From Arthrobacter sp. 9AX (GTDB taxonomy: Bacteria; Actinomycetota; Actinomycetes; Actinomycetales; Micrococcaceae), in contig NZ_LR733293.1 in the NCBI RefSeq assembly GCF_902506095.1, positions 3,547,138 to 3,611,137 on the forward strand: a DNA stretch of 64,000 bases, in the 5' to 3' direction. A model generated the notes under the pieces. That model was given only the letters and a program-made list of their open reading frames with translations, searched no databases and was not told the DNA's origin. Below are positions 34,078 through 42,116 of this stretch, piece by piece. The position numbers were made by a program, and so were the translations under genes. The stretch's first letter is position 1. Each line of letters starts with the position of its first letter.

Positions 34078-34338
34078 ATGGCGGCTGACCATTCGGGGCA
34101 TGGCATGTCCGGCATGGTGGACGCGGAGGGCCTCAATAAGCTCAAGGCCCACCAGGGAACCGAGGCTGCCCGGCTCTTTATGGAGCAGATGACCGGCCAC
34201 CATGAAGGAGCCGTGGAGATGGCCAAGGAGGAAATTGACGGAGGCAAGAATCCCGAAGCCGACCAGCTGGCCCGGGATATCGTCACGGCCCGGGAAGCAG
34301 AGATCGCCGAGATGAAGCAGCTCCTGGCCGCGCTCTAA
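34078..34338 (+). CDS. Truncated DUF305 protein
   Basis: From the ATG at 34078 the product is 86 residues and matches the C-terminal half of DUF305 proteins: LFMEQMTGHHEGAVEMAKEE, KNPEADQLA and EIAEMKQLL. In-frame sequence just upstream (from 34003: RIKDAQAPEIKTTTRWLKSW) is also DUF305-like, but it ends at a TGA at 33982 and has no start. Complete proteins are about 200 residues with two such halves. DUF305 genes often accompany copper resistance, matching the operator upstream. It is probably a remnant. Confidence 0.7.
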   Translation: MAADHSGHGMSGMVDAEGLNKLKAHQGTEAARLFMEQMTGHHEGAVEMAKEEIDGGKNPEADQLARDIVTAREAEIAEMKQLLAAL

Positions 34339-34354
34339 CCTTCCCTCCTCCGGA

Positions 34355-34458
34355 ACGCTCTCTCACTCAATGCACCAAATCGACGGACGCTCTCTCACTT
34401 TCCTTACGAGAGTGAGAGAGCGTTGGCCCAGATACCGCGTTAAGTGAGAGAGCGTCCC
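34355..34458. repeat. Four GCTCTCTCACT repeats in inverted pairs
   Basis: ACGCTCTCTCACT occurs at 34355 and 34387 (period 32), and its complement AGTGAGAGAGCGT at 34411 and 34443 (period 32). The inner pair forms a 13-bp stem around 11 nt, and the outer pair can form another. It lies just after the DUF305 fragment and may end transcription. Confidence 0.8.
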
Positions 34459-34499
34459 TGTCCTGCAGGGGCGTGGCGTGACGGTGAGGTCACGTCTAG

Positions 34500-35720
34500 T
34501 CAGGTGCTGCCGCTCCTGACGTGCTCCGGCCGGATCCCGATGCCCACGAACCGTGCCGTGACCGGGCGCAGCAGCGGCGACGCTGCGCGCAGGAACATCA
34601 CGAACCAGCGGGGTGCGATACGGTTGCCGCTGGTTGCCCGGAGGAGCACCCGGTGTCCGTTGCGCTGGACCTGCTGCACTATTTTCACCGGCATCTCACG
34701 GCGCCGCTGCACGGCTGCGAGCTTTTCGGTCGGCGCCTTGCCCATGGCCAGGTCCTCCGCGATCGCGTTGGCCAACGCAACTGCATCCTGGACAGCGAAG
34801 TTCACGCCGACCCCGAACATCGGCGACATGGCGTGCGCAGCGTCGCCGATGGCGATGAACCCCGGCCGGTACCAGCGCCGGAGCCGGTTGATTTGGACGG
34901 ACAGGAGTTTGACCTGGTCCCAGTCTGTGAGGGTGCCGACGACGGGGCGCAGGAAAGGTGCGGCACTAGCGATCTTCGCCTGGAGGGCGTCGATCCCTCC
35001 TGCCCGCAACCCGTCGAATCCGCCTTTGCGGATGGCCATCCCCGACTGGTATCTGTCACCGCGGTTGATCGTAAGGACCAGCCCTTGCGCGGAGATGTAT
35101 CCGAGTGTTGGCGGCGGTGGGTCCGGAGGCTTGGGCAGGTTGAACCAGAGCACGTCGATGGGCACGCCGAAGTTATCAGGAGCCAGCCCGGCAGCGGCAC
35201 GCAGGTCGGAACTGCGCCCGTCGGCAGCAACGGTGAGGGGCGCGCGGATCTCCAGACCGCCGTCGGACGTCCTGGCCCTGACGCCGCGCACCTGGCCGCC
35301 ATCGATGATGAGGTGGGTGGCCTCGGTGCGCAGGCGGAGCTCGAACGTGGGGAACGCCGCCGTCTCGCGGGCAAGGAAGTTCAGGAAGTCCCACTGGGGT
35401 GCGAGGACGAGGAAGTTGTCCGGCAGGGGGAGGGTGCCGAAGTCCACGATGGTGAGGCGCTGGCCATCGACGACGGCGTCCAGGGTGGACAGCCTGGTCA
35501 GCGGCAGTTCAAGGAATTTGTGACGCAGCCCGAGTTCGCCGAGCAGGGTCACGGTGGAGGGGTGGACGGTGTCGCCGCGGAAGTCCCGCAGGAAGTCGCC
35601 GTGCTTCTCCAGGACGGTGACCCGCAGGCCCCGGCGCGCGAGCAGGTACCCCAGCACCATGCCCGCGGGGCCGCCGCCGGCGATCACGCAGTCCCGTTCG
35701 ATCACGCTGTCCACAGTCAT
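34500..35720 (-). CDS. FAD-dependent monooxygenase (PHBH/UbiH type)
   Basis: A 406-residue flavoprotein hydroxylase. The FAD motif is GGGPAGMVLG near residue 15. The DG-type motif is TVAADGRSSDLR and the late FAD motif is AIGDAAHAMSPMFGVGVN. It probably hydroxylates an aromatic compound, but the substrate is unknown. The frame runs through the 32-bp repeat array to 36044; the ATG at 35720 has GAGG nearby and is the family start. It is transcribed away from the array. Confidence 0.87.
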   Translation of the reverse strand: MTVDSVIERDCVIAGGGPAGMVLGYLLARRGLRVTVLEKHGDFLRDFRGDTVHPSTVTLLGELGLRHKFLELPLTRLSTLDAVVDGQRLTIVDFGTLPLPDNFLVLAPQWDFLNFLARETAAFPTFELRLRTEATHLIIDGGQVRGVRARTSDGGLEIRAPLTVAADGRSSDLRAAAGLAPDNFGVPIDVLWFNLPKPPDPPPPTLGYISAQGLVLTINRGDRYQSGMAIRKGGFDGLRAGGIDALQAKIASAAPFLRPVVGTLTDWDQVKLLSVQINRLRRWYRPGFIAIGDAAHAMSPMFGVGVNFAVQDAVALANAIAEDLAMGKAPTEKLAAVQRRREMPVKIVQQVQRNGHRVLLRATSGNRIAPRWFVMFLRAASPLLRPVTARFVGIGIRPEHVRSGST

Positions 35721-35741
35721 ATCATCGGGCCTCTTCGCGAA

Positions 35742-35933
35742 AGCTGATAGGGCGTCGGGCGAAAAACGGCCAAAGCTGATGGAGCGTCGGGCGAAAAACG
35801 GCCAAAGCTGATGGAGCGTCGGGTGAAAAGCGGCCAAAGCTGATAGGGCGTCGGGTGAAAAACGGCCAAAGCTGATGGAGCGTCGGGTGAAAAGCGGCGA
35901 AAGCTGATGGAGCGTCGGGTGGGAAGCGGCCAA
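35742..35933. repeat. Six-unit 32-bp tandem repeat array
   Basis: Units start with AGCTGAT at 35742, 35774, 35806, 35838, 35870 and 35902, an exact 32-bp period. The consensus is AGCTGATGGAGCGTCGGG, then YGAAAARCGGCCAA. A seventh partial unit (AAGTGAG...) begins at 35934. All frames stay open in places, but the period is not a multiple of three, so I treat it as non-coding. Confidence 0.9.
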
Positions 35934-36028
35934 AAGTGAGCGGGCGTGCGGGGTGGGGCGGCCGGCGTCGGGGCAGTTGCGTGTTAAGTTGAAAAGCACG
36001 GAGGCACCGGCTGGAAAGAGAATCTCCC

Positions 36029-36685
36029 TTGGACTCACCCGCACCAGTAAGAATCCTGACTGTCTGCACGGGCAACATCTGCCGCTCCCCCGTGGCCGAA
36101 CGGCTGCTGCAGGCCGGGCTCAACCAGGTGGTGCCCGGCGGTTTCGAGGTGCGCAGCGCCGGGACCCGCGCCATGGTGGGCGACCCCATCCAGCCCATCT
36201 CTGCCGACATCATCCGAACCTTCGGCGGCGACCCTGAGCACTTCGCCGCCCGCCAGCTGACCCCGAAGATCCTGCGCGGCGTGGACCTGGTCCTGACCAT
36301 GACGTCCGGGCACCGCGGCGAAGTCCTGCAGCTGGACGCGTCCCTCCTCAAACGCACGTTCACCATCCGAGAGTTCGCCCGCATGCTCGATGTCCTGGAC
36401 CGGCGCGCCGGGGCCGAGGGCGTGGCCCCTGAGGGGACGTACGACGGCGGCGATCCACTGGCAGCCAACCTCGCCATCTGGCGGGGCCTGCCTGCGCGCG
36501 CCGCGGCTGTGCGGCATTTGTCGCTGCCCGCGGACTCCGCGGAGAACGACATCATCGACCCGTACCGGCGGTCACCCGAGGTATACCGGCAGATGGAGGA
36601 CGAGCTCGCGCCCGCGATCGTGTCCATCCTGCGCCACGCACGCCTGAAGGCCCCCGTTCGCGGGACAGGTGCGGCCACGCCGTAG
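36029..36685 (+). CDS. Low-molecular-weight protein tyrosine phosphatase
   Basis: A 218-residue phosphatase. The catalytic loop CTGNICRSP (CX5R) is at about 13-20, and a general-acid Asp follows in DIIDPYRRS. The usual family is about 150 residues, so the C-terminal part is extended. Such phosphatases act on tyrosine kinases of polysaccharide export, and the two LCP genes downstream support an envelope role. The start is a TTG at 36029 with only a weak AAAGAG site, so the exact start is uncertain. Confidence 0.85.
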   Translation: MDSPAPVRILTVCTGNICRSPVAERLLQAGLNQVVPGGFEVRSAGTRAMVGDPIQPISADIIRTFGGDPEHFAARQLTPKILRGVDLVLTMTSGHRGEVLQLDASLLKRTFTIREFARMLDVLDRRAGAEGVAPEGTYDGGDPLAANLAIWRGLPARAAAVRHLSLPADSAENDIIDPYRRSPEVYRQMEDELAPAIVSILRHARLKAPVRGTGAATP

Positions 36686-36730
36686 CGTTCCGCCAAATCT
36701 GCACGTTTCCGGCGAACGCAGCGTTCCGCC
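36684..36730. repeat. Short direct repeat
   Basis: AGCGTTCCGCC occurs at 36684 and 36720 (36-bp period), with GGCGAACGC between them as a near-complement. It is a small intergenic repeat with no known role. Confidence 0.4.
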
Positions 36731-36894
36731 CAAGACCCTGCCCGCGCACCCGCGCCTGAAAACCGCTGCAGCACCCGCGGTGAAAATGCCCGCCTGCCCT
36801 GCCTCCGCCGTGGTTATTCCGCTGCGGACAAGTGTGTGGGTCTTCTGTGGATTCCCCCGATGTATCGCCGTTCGGCCGCTGCTAATTTTCGGGA

Positions 36895-38052
36895 ATGGGC
36901 AGCCAGCGAAAGCATCCAGGTGCACAGGATCCCGGCTCCGAACCCCGGGCCGTGCGCCGCCGGCACCCCTTGCGGACCATCCTCCTGGTGCTCCTGGCAG
37001 TGGCGGTCCTGGTCCCTGTTGCGGCCGGCGCTTACCTCTTTAGCCTCGGGCAGATCTACGAATCCAAGACCAACACGATCGAAAGCCCGTTTCCGCCCGA
37101 GTCCACCCGGCCGCAGCCGCGCACCCCGGGGCCGGCAGGCGGTCCAGGCGGAGCCGGAGGCGTTCCCGGGGCCGGTCCGGCAGCGGGGACAGCCGCCGGA
37201 ACCGCGGCCCAGGAAGATCCGTATGCCGGCACGTCCATGAACATCCTGGTCATGGGCAGCGACAGCCGCGGCGCCACGGCGGACGAAGCCCTCTCCGGCG
37301 CCAACTCCAACCAGCGCGCCGACACCCTGATGCTGGTGCACATCCCCGCGGACCGGGCCAGGATTTACTCCATTTCGCTGATGCGTGACCTTTGGATCGG
37401 CATCCCGGACCACGGCCAGGCCAAGATCAACGCAGCCCTGGCTTTTGGGGGCGTGCCGCTGATGGTCCAGACAGTGGAGTCGCTGTTCCAGCAGCGGATC
37501 GACCACGTGGCAATGATCGATTTCGAAGGCTTCAAGGCAATGACCGATGCCCTCGGCGGCGTGACCGTGGACATCCCCCAGCCCTTCGTCTCCCGCCACG
37601 ACAACTTCGCCTTCAGTGCCGGAACCCAGACGCTGGACGGCGAGCATGCCCTCGAGTTCGTCCGCGAGCGCTATGCCTTTGCCGACGGCGACTACCAGCG
37701 GGTCCGGAACCAGCAGGCGTTTGTGCGGGCACTGTTCGCGAAGAACCTCAGCCCGGAGACGCTCCTCAACCCGGTGAAGGTCCACAACGTCATCAGCGCC
37801 ATGGCCCCGTTCATCAGCGGGGACCGCGGGCTGGACGCTGCGACCCTGGCCCGCCTGGCCCTGGAACTGCGTGACGTGCGGGCCAACGACATGGTCATGT
37901 TCACCCTTCCCACGCTGGGAATCGGCACCTCCGCGGACGGCCAGTCGATCGTCCTGCCCGATCCCTGGGCTGTCGAGAGCATTTCCGAGGCGCTGGCAGG
38001 TGACAGTTTGGATACGTATATAGCCAGCGGAGCCCTGGCTGGCGGACACTGA
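36895..38052 (+). CDS. LCP-family (LytR-CpsA-Psr) glycopolymer transferase
   Basis: A 385-residue membrane-anchored enzyme that attaches wall glycopolymers to peptidoglycan. A basic N-terminus and one helix (about 27-48, TILLVLLAVAVLVPVAAGAY) precede a Pro/Gly linker (about 70-105). The catalytic domain starts MNILVMGSDSRG. Family motifs follow: DTLMLVHIPADR, ISLMRDLWI and EHALEFVRERYAFADGDYQR. A paralogue follows 43 bp downstream and the phosphatase lies upstream. Confidence 0.92.
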   Translation: MGSQRKHPGAQDPGSEPRAVRRRHPLRTILLVLLAVAVLVPVAAGAYLFSLGQIYESKTNTIESPFPPESTRPQPRTPGPAGGPGGAGGVPGAGPAAGTAAGTAAQEDPYAGTSMNILVMGSDSRGATADEALSGANSNQRADTLMLVHIPADRARIYSISLMRDLWIGIPDHGQAKINAALAFGGVPLMVQTVESLFQQRIDHVAMIDFEGFKAMTDALGGVTVDIPQPFVSRHDNFAFSAGTQTLDGEHALEFVRERYAFADGDYQRVRNQQAFVRALFAKNLSPETLLNPVKVHNVISAMAPFISGDRGLDAATLARLALELRDVRANDMVMFTLPTLGIGTSADGQSIVLPDPWAVESISEALAGDSLDTYIASGALAGGH

Positions 38053-38095
38053 TCCCACTGAAGCGGTAGCCACCAGCACAATGAAGTGAGGCACC

Positions 38096-38461
38096 ATGAG
38101 CACGCCAGACGGTTCTGAACCCTCCGGCACGGGTCCGTCCGGCGCAGGCGCAGTCGGCGGCGCGCCCGGAGCCGACGCGGACGCGTCGGGCGCGGCCGGC
38201 AACGCCCCCTCCGGTTCCCATCCGCACGGCCTGGGCTGGGTGGCGCACGGACGACGGCGGTGGATCGCCTCCCTGCTGGCGCTGGCACTCGTGGCGGTGG
38301 CCGTCGTCGCGATCGTTAACCTCAACCGTGCCGGCACGGAAGCGCAGCCCGCAGCAGCCCAAAGCGCTTCCCCCACGGAAACCCCCACTGATACCCCTTC
38401 CGAAAACCAGGACGTTCATGGCTCCCGCCACCCATTCCGGAACTGGCGGCGGGAGCCATGA
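38096..38461 (+). CDS. N-terminal anchor part of a split LCP gene
   Basis: A 121-residue product with a Gly/Ser/Ala-rich cytoplasmic start, one membrane helix (about 62-82, WIASLLALALVAVAVVAIV) and an extracellular Thr/Pro linker (SASPTETPTDTPSENQ). It is the anchor expected before an LCP catalytic domain, but it ends after an abrupt unrelated tail (DVHGSRHPFRNWRREP). The frame change falls inside a 24-bp inverted repeat. The stop overlaps the start of the catalytic part (ATGA). Alone it has no predicted activity. Confidence 0.7.
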   Translation: MSTPDGSEPSGTGPSGAGAVGGAPGADADASGAAGNAPSGSHPHGLGWVAHGRRRWIASLLALALVAVAVVAIVNLNRAGTEAQPAAAQSASPTETPTDTPSENQDVHGSRHPFRNWRREP

Positions 38462-38471
38462 ACGTCCTGGT
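38406..38471. repeat. 24-bp perfect inverted repeat splitting an LCP gene
   Basis: The left arm (38406-38429: ACCAGGACGTTCATGG, then CTCCCGCC) is exactly complementary to the right arm (38448-38471), with an 18-nt loop. The right arm encodes the conserved LCP start MNVLV. The left arm is its inverted copy within the linker, so it looks like a local template-switch duplication. Confidence 0.9.
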
Positions 38472-39264
38472 GATCGGCAGCGACAACCGTGCGAATGCCA
38501 GGGATGCCGCGGCCCACACCGCGGCAACGGGTGAGGCCATGGACCACCGCTCCGATACCCTGATGGTGGTCCACGTCCCGGCCGACCGGCACGCCGTGTA
38601 CATCGTGTCCATTAACCGCGACCTGTGGGTGGACATCCCGGGATTCGGCGGCGGGAAGATCAACGCTGGCCTGGAGTACGGCGGCATCGACATGACCACG
38701 GCAACGGTGCAGCAACTCCTGGGCATCACCATTGACCACACACTGATGCTGGACTTCGGCGGTTACAAGGCTCTGATCGACGGGCTGGGCGGCATCGACG
38801 TCAACGTCACCCTCCCGTTCCAGTCCACGCACGATACCGGCCACTACTTCGGTCCGGGCATAAACCACCTGGACGGACAGGCCGCCATGGAGTTCGTCCG
38901 CGAGCGGTATGCCTTTGCCGATGGCGATTTCCAGCGCGTGCGCAACCAGCAGACCATGCTCCGCGCCATCCTCGCCCGGCTCACCGGCGGCGGCTACCTG
39001 AACGACGTCAACGCGGTCCGCGGACTGGTTGACTTCGCGTCCTGCTGCCTCACCGTGGACAAGGGCTTCGACCCGGTGCAGGCCGCCATCCTCGCCTACA
39101 GCCTGCGCAACCTGGACCCCAACGCGATCGGCACCATGACCCTGCCCACCGCCGGCTCCGGATTCGTGGCCGGCCAGTCCGTGCTGTTCCCCGACTACGG
39201 CGGCATCAGCGCCGTCGGGGCCGCGCTGCGGGAGGGCCGGATCGCCGAGTTCGCTGTGCCGTAG
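38458..39264 (+). CDS. LCP-family catalytic domain, detached from its anchor
   Basis: A 268-residue product that starts exactly at the LCP domain (MNVLVIGSDNRAN) and contains DTLMVVHVPADR, SINRDLWVDIPG and AAMEFVRERYAFADGDFQR. It is paralogous to the intact upstream LCP protein. It lacks the membrane anchor, which is encoded in another frame just upstream. Without fusion it would be cytosolic and cut off from its lipid-linked substrate. The gene is therefore probably broken, or the sequence has a small error. Confidence 0.8.
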   Translation: MNVLVIGSDNRANARDAAAHTAATGEAMDHRSDTLMVVHVPADRHAVYIVSINRDLWVDIPGFGGGKINAGLEYGGIDMTTATVQQLLGITIDHTLMLDFGGYKALIDGLGGIDVNVTLPFQSTHDTGHYFGPGINHLDGQAAMEFVRERYAFADGDFQRVRNQQTMLRAILARLTGGGYLNDVNAVRGLVDFASCCLTVDKGFDPVQAAILAYSLRNLDPNAIGTMTLPTAGSGFVAGQSVLFPDYGGISAVGAALREGRIAEFAVP

Positions 39265-39309
39265 GGGTTCCGGCCCGCTGTCGGCAGGTGATGTGGGCGC
39301 TCCGGATGG

Positions 39310-39407
39310 GACGCGCATCTTCGGTGTCGACGCGCATGTTCTTTGACGCGGCCGGAATACCCCGTGCGTCACCGTTCTTGCGCGTCGAAAATCATCCTGC
39401 GCGTCGA
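39310..39407. repeat. Diverged TCGACGCGCA-type repeat
   Basis: TCGACGCGCA at 39327-39336 is inverted as TGCGCGTCGA at 39379-39388 and again at 39398-39407, with another GACGCGCA at 39310. The ends match those of the 102-bp hairpin repeats near the catalase, but the inner GCTGGCGCACCC stem is absent. Confidence 0.65.
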
Positions 39408-39496
39408 ATACGGGTCCCGCGCTGTTCAGCGCCGGCTTACCCGGCGTTCACCCGCGGGCAACAGTCCGTGCGCCCGGCACCGAAAGGCTGGGCTGC

Positions 39497-41179
39497 ATGA
39501 CTGATATTTCCCGCCGCACCATCGTTAAGGGCTCCGTCCTCGCCGCCGCCCTGGCCGCCACACCCGCCGCCGCATCCGCATCCGCCCCCACACCGCGCCA
39601 GCCAGCCGGAGTGGCGCTGGTCCGGAACCGCCTCACCTTGCCCAGCGGCATCGCCACCGGCGACGTCACCTCGGATTCGGCGGTGCTCTGGTCCCGCGCG
39701 TCGGGCGCCGGCCGGATGACGGCGGTACTTCGGGCAGTGGACGACGGCGGCGCGGTCCTTCGCGGTCGCGGCGCCTTTGAGCACACCCTTCGCGGTCCCC
39801 GGGCCACCCAGGCGTCCGACTTCACCGCCAAGATCCACGCCGGAAACCTGCCGTCCAACACCCGCTTCGCGCTGGAGATCAGCTTCGAGGACGACGGCGG
39901 CGCGGCAGGTGAGAGCGTGCGCGGTACCTTCCGGACGGCTCCGGACGCCGGGACGTACAACGGCAAGGGCCGCACCGGTGGCACGAGCAACGGAGGTGAG
40001 GTGACGGCGTCGTCCGTGCAAAGCTTCGTGTGGACCGGTGACACGGCGGGCCAGGGCTGGGGCATCAACGAGGAGATCGGCGGGATGCGCGGCTACCGGG
40101 CCATGCACCAGACCCGGCGAGACTTTTTCATCCACTCAGGCGACACCGTGTACGCCGACGGGCCGCTGGCCGAGACCGTGGTGGAGCGGGACGGGCAGGT
40201 GTGGCGGAACCTGGTCACGGAGGAGGTGTCCAAGGTGGCCGAAACCCTCACCGAGTTCCGCGGCCGCCACCGGTACAACTCGATGGACGCCAACATGCGG
40301 GCGATGTTCGCCGACGTCCCGGTGATCGCGAACTGGGACGACCACGAGACCACCAACAACTGGTACCCCGGCGAGATCCTGGACGATCCCCGCTACACCG
40401 TCCGCGACGTCAACACCCTCGCGGCGCGCGGACGGCAGGCGTGGCAGGAGAACATGCCGATCGCGGATTCGGCCGCGCTGTGGCGTCCGGGAACGTTCGA
40501 CGACGGCGGCCAGTACCAGCCCGCGCGCATCTACCGGAAGATCAGCCGGGGCCCGCAACTGGACATCTTCTGCCTGGACATGCGCACGTTCAAGTCGCCG
40601 AACACCGACGGCAAGGAAGCCTACGCCACCAACATCCTGGGCCAGGAACAGGTGGACTGGCTGATCCGCGAGGTCACGAAGTCCACGGCGACATGGAAGG
40701 TGATCGCCGCGGACCTGCCGCTGGGGATCATCGTGCCCGACGGCGCCGTGAACCAGGAGAGCCTGGCCAACCGCGATCCGGGGGCGCCGCTGGGCCGTGA
40801 ACTCGAGATCGCCGGGGTGCTGGGCGCGTTCAAGCACAACCGGGTTAAGAACGTGGTGTGGCTGACCGCCGACGTGCATTACTGCGCCGCCCACCATTAC
40901 TCCCCCGAACGCGCGGCGTTCACCGACTTCGACCCGTTCTGGGAGTTTGTGGCCGGCCCGATCGCCGCAGGGTCCTTCGGGCCGAACGCGATGGACACCA
41001 CTTTTGGTCCCGAGGTGGTGTTCTCCAAGGCCGGCCGCTTCGCCGGCGAGTCACCGCGCGACGGCGAAAACCAGTTCTTCGGGCATGTCCAGTTGGGCGA
41101 GGACAACACTTTCACCGCCAGCCTGCGGAACGCGAACGGTGCCACAGTGTTCTCCAAGGAGCTGACGCCGCAGCGGTAA
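39497..41179 (+). CDS. PhoD-like alkaline phosphatase/phosphodiesterase
   Basis: A 560-residue secreted metallophosphoesterase. A twin-arginine signal (ISRRTIVKGSVLAAAL) fits Tat export. Metal-binding blocks of the PhoD family follow: FVWTGDTAGQGW, FIHSGDTVYADGP, WDDHETTNNWYPGE and WLTADVHYCAAHHYSP. It would release phosphate from phosphodiesters or monoesters outside the cell, possibly from teichoic acids. The ATG at 39497 follows AAAGG. Confidence 0.92.
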   Translation: MTDISRRTIVKGSVLAAALAATPAAASASAPTPRQPAGVALVRNRLTLPSGIATGDVTSDSAVLWSRASGAGRMTAVLRAVDDGGAVLRGRGAFEHTLRGPRATQASDFTAKIHAGNLPSNTRFALEISFEDDGGAAGESVRGTFRTAPDAGTYNGKGRTGGTSNGGEVTASSVQSFVWTGDTAGQGWGINEEIGGMRGYRAMHQTRRDFFIHSGDTVYADGPLAETVVERDGQVWRNLVTEEVSKVAETLTEFRGRHRYNSMDANMRAMFADVPVIANWDDHETTNNWYPGEILDDPRYTVRDVNTLAARGRQAWQENMPIADSAALWRPGTFDDGGQYQPARIYRKISRGPQLDIFCLDMRTFKSPNTDGKEAYATNILGQEQVDWLIREVTKSTATWKVIAADLPLGIIVPDGAVNQESLANRDPGAPLGRELEIAGVLGAFKHNRVKNVVWLTADVHYCAAHHYSPERAAFTDFDPFWEFVAGPIAAGSFGPNAMDTTFGPEVVFSKAGRFAGESPRDGENQFFGHVQLGEDNTFTASLRNANGATVFSKELTPQR

Positions 41180-41187
41180 TTCCGGCG

Positions 41188-41246
41188 ACGCGGGGTCATT
41201 CCCGGGCCACTATTTGAGGGGTTCTGGGCGCCAAGGGACCCCGCGT
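41188..41246. terminator. Possible long-loop hairpin after the PhoD gene
   Basis: ACGCGGGGTC (41188-41197) is complementary to GACCCCGCGT (41237-41246), 9 bp after the PhoD stop. The 39-nt loop makes it a weak terminator candidate. Confidence 0.35.
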
Positions 41247-41339
41247 TGCGGTTTGTGCACGTTTACTTTCCGCTGCCTGTGGGTACGCCGCTGGTAGTGT
41301 TCCAGCATTCAGCAAGCCACGCGGACGGGGTGATTCATT

Positions 41340-42116
41340 GTGAAAGAGGACGGGCTGACGGAAGCTGTCCAGGAGGCCGGGGCGGTGGAGCTGCTCCTGG
41401 TCCGGCACGGCGAGAGCGAGGGCAACGTGGCGGCCACGGACGCGCGGCTGGCCGGTGCCGAAGTCATCGACGTGCCGGCGAGGGATGCGGACGTGAACCT
41501 GTCAGGCACCGGCCAGGAGCAGGCCAAGGCCCTGGGCGCAGCCCTGGCCAGGATCGCGGAGGACGTCCGGCCCGACACCGTGGTGTCCTCCCCTTATGCC
41601 CGGGCGCGCCAGACCGCTGAGATCGCAGTGGAAACCGCCGGTTGGCCGGTGGACGTCCGTGTGGATGAGCGGCTGCGCGACCGCGAGTTGGGCATCCTGG
41701 ACCGACTGACGCGGCTGGGGGTGGAGAAGCGGTTCCCGGAAGAGGCCGAGCGCCGGGAGTGGCTGGGCAAGCTGTACTACCGGCCGCCGGGCGGGGAATC
41801 CTGGGCCGATGTGGCCCTGCGGCTGCGCTCCGTCCTTGACGAGCTGAACAACCTGAGCACTGGGCACCGCGTGATGCTGGTCTGCCACGACGCCGTGATC
41901 CTGTTGTTCCGGTACGTCCTGGAAGGAATGAACGAGGAACAGATCCTGGATCTGGCGGCCAGCACCTCGGTCCTGAATGCCTCCCTGACCCGCTATGTCC
42001 GGCCGTCCGGCGAGGGACCGTGGACGCTGGAAAGCTTCAACGTGGCAGATCACCTCACCGAGCAGGGCGTCGAAGTCACCGAACACGCCGGAGACTCCAG
42101 TGTCCACCCGAAGTGA
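41340..42116 (+). CDS. Histidine phosphatase family protein
   Basis: A 258-residue cytosolic enzyme of the phosphoglycerate mutase-like superfamily. The catalytic motif is LLVRHGESEGN, and later blocks include SPYARARQTAEIA and VMLVCHDAVIL with the second histidine. The substrate is unknown. The GTG start at 41340 follows GGGGTGA. Its 3' end overlaps the next gene by 17 bp, so the two are cotranscribed. Confidence 0.9.
   Translation: MKEDGLTEAVQEAGAVELLLVRHGESEGNVAATDARLAGAEVIDVPARDADVNLSGTGQEQAKALGAALARIAEDVRPDTVVSSPYARARQTAEIAVETAGWPVDVRVDERLRDRELGILDRLTRLGVEKRFPEEAERREWLGKLYYRPPGGESWADVALRLRSVLDELNNLSTGHRVMLVCHDAVILLFRYVLEGMNEEQILDLAASTSVLNASLTRYVRPSGEGPWTLESFNVADHLTEQGVEVTEHAGDSSVHPK

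Noticed and set aside
33805..34203. N-terminal extension of the PAS-ANTAR protein
   Set aside because: It would be encoded across the palindromic operator and the DUF305 remnant, and a GTG with GGAGG lies at 33804.
35742..35935. Possible CRISPR array
   Set aside because: The units are head-to-tail with no unique spacers and no cas gene is in the window.
35721..36044. Upstream extension of the monooxygenase frame through the 32-bp repeats
   Set aside because: It translates the tandem repeat, whose period is not a multiple of three, and the family N-terminus begins at 35720 with a ribosome site.
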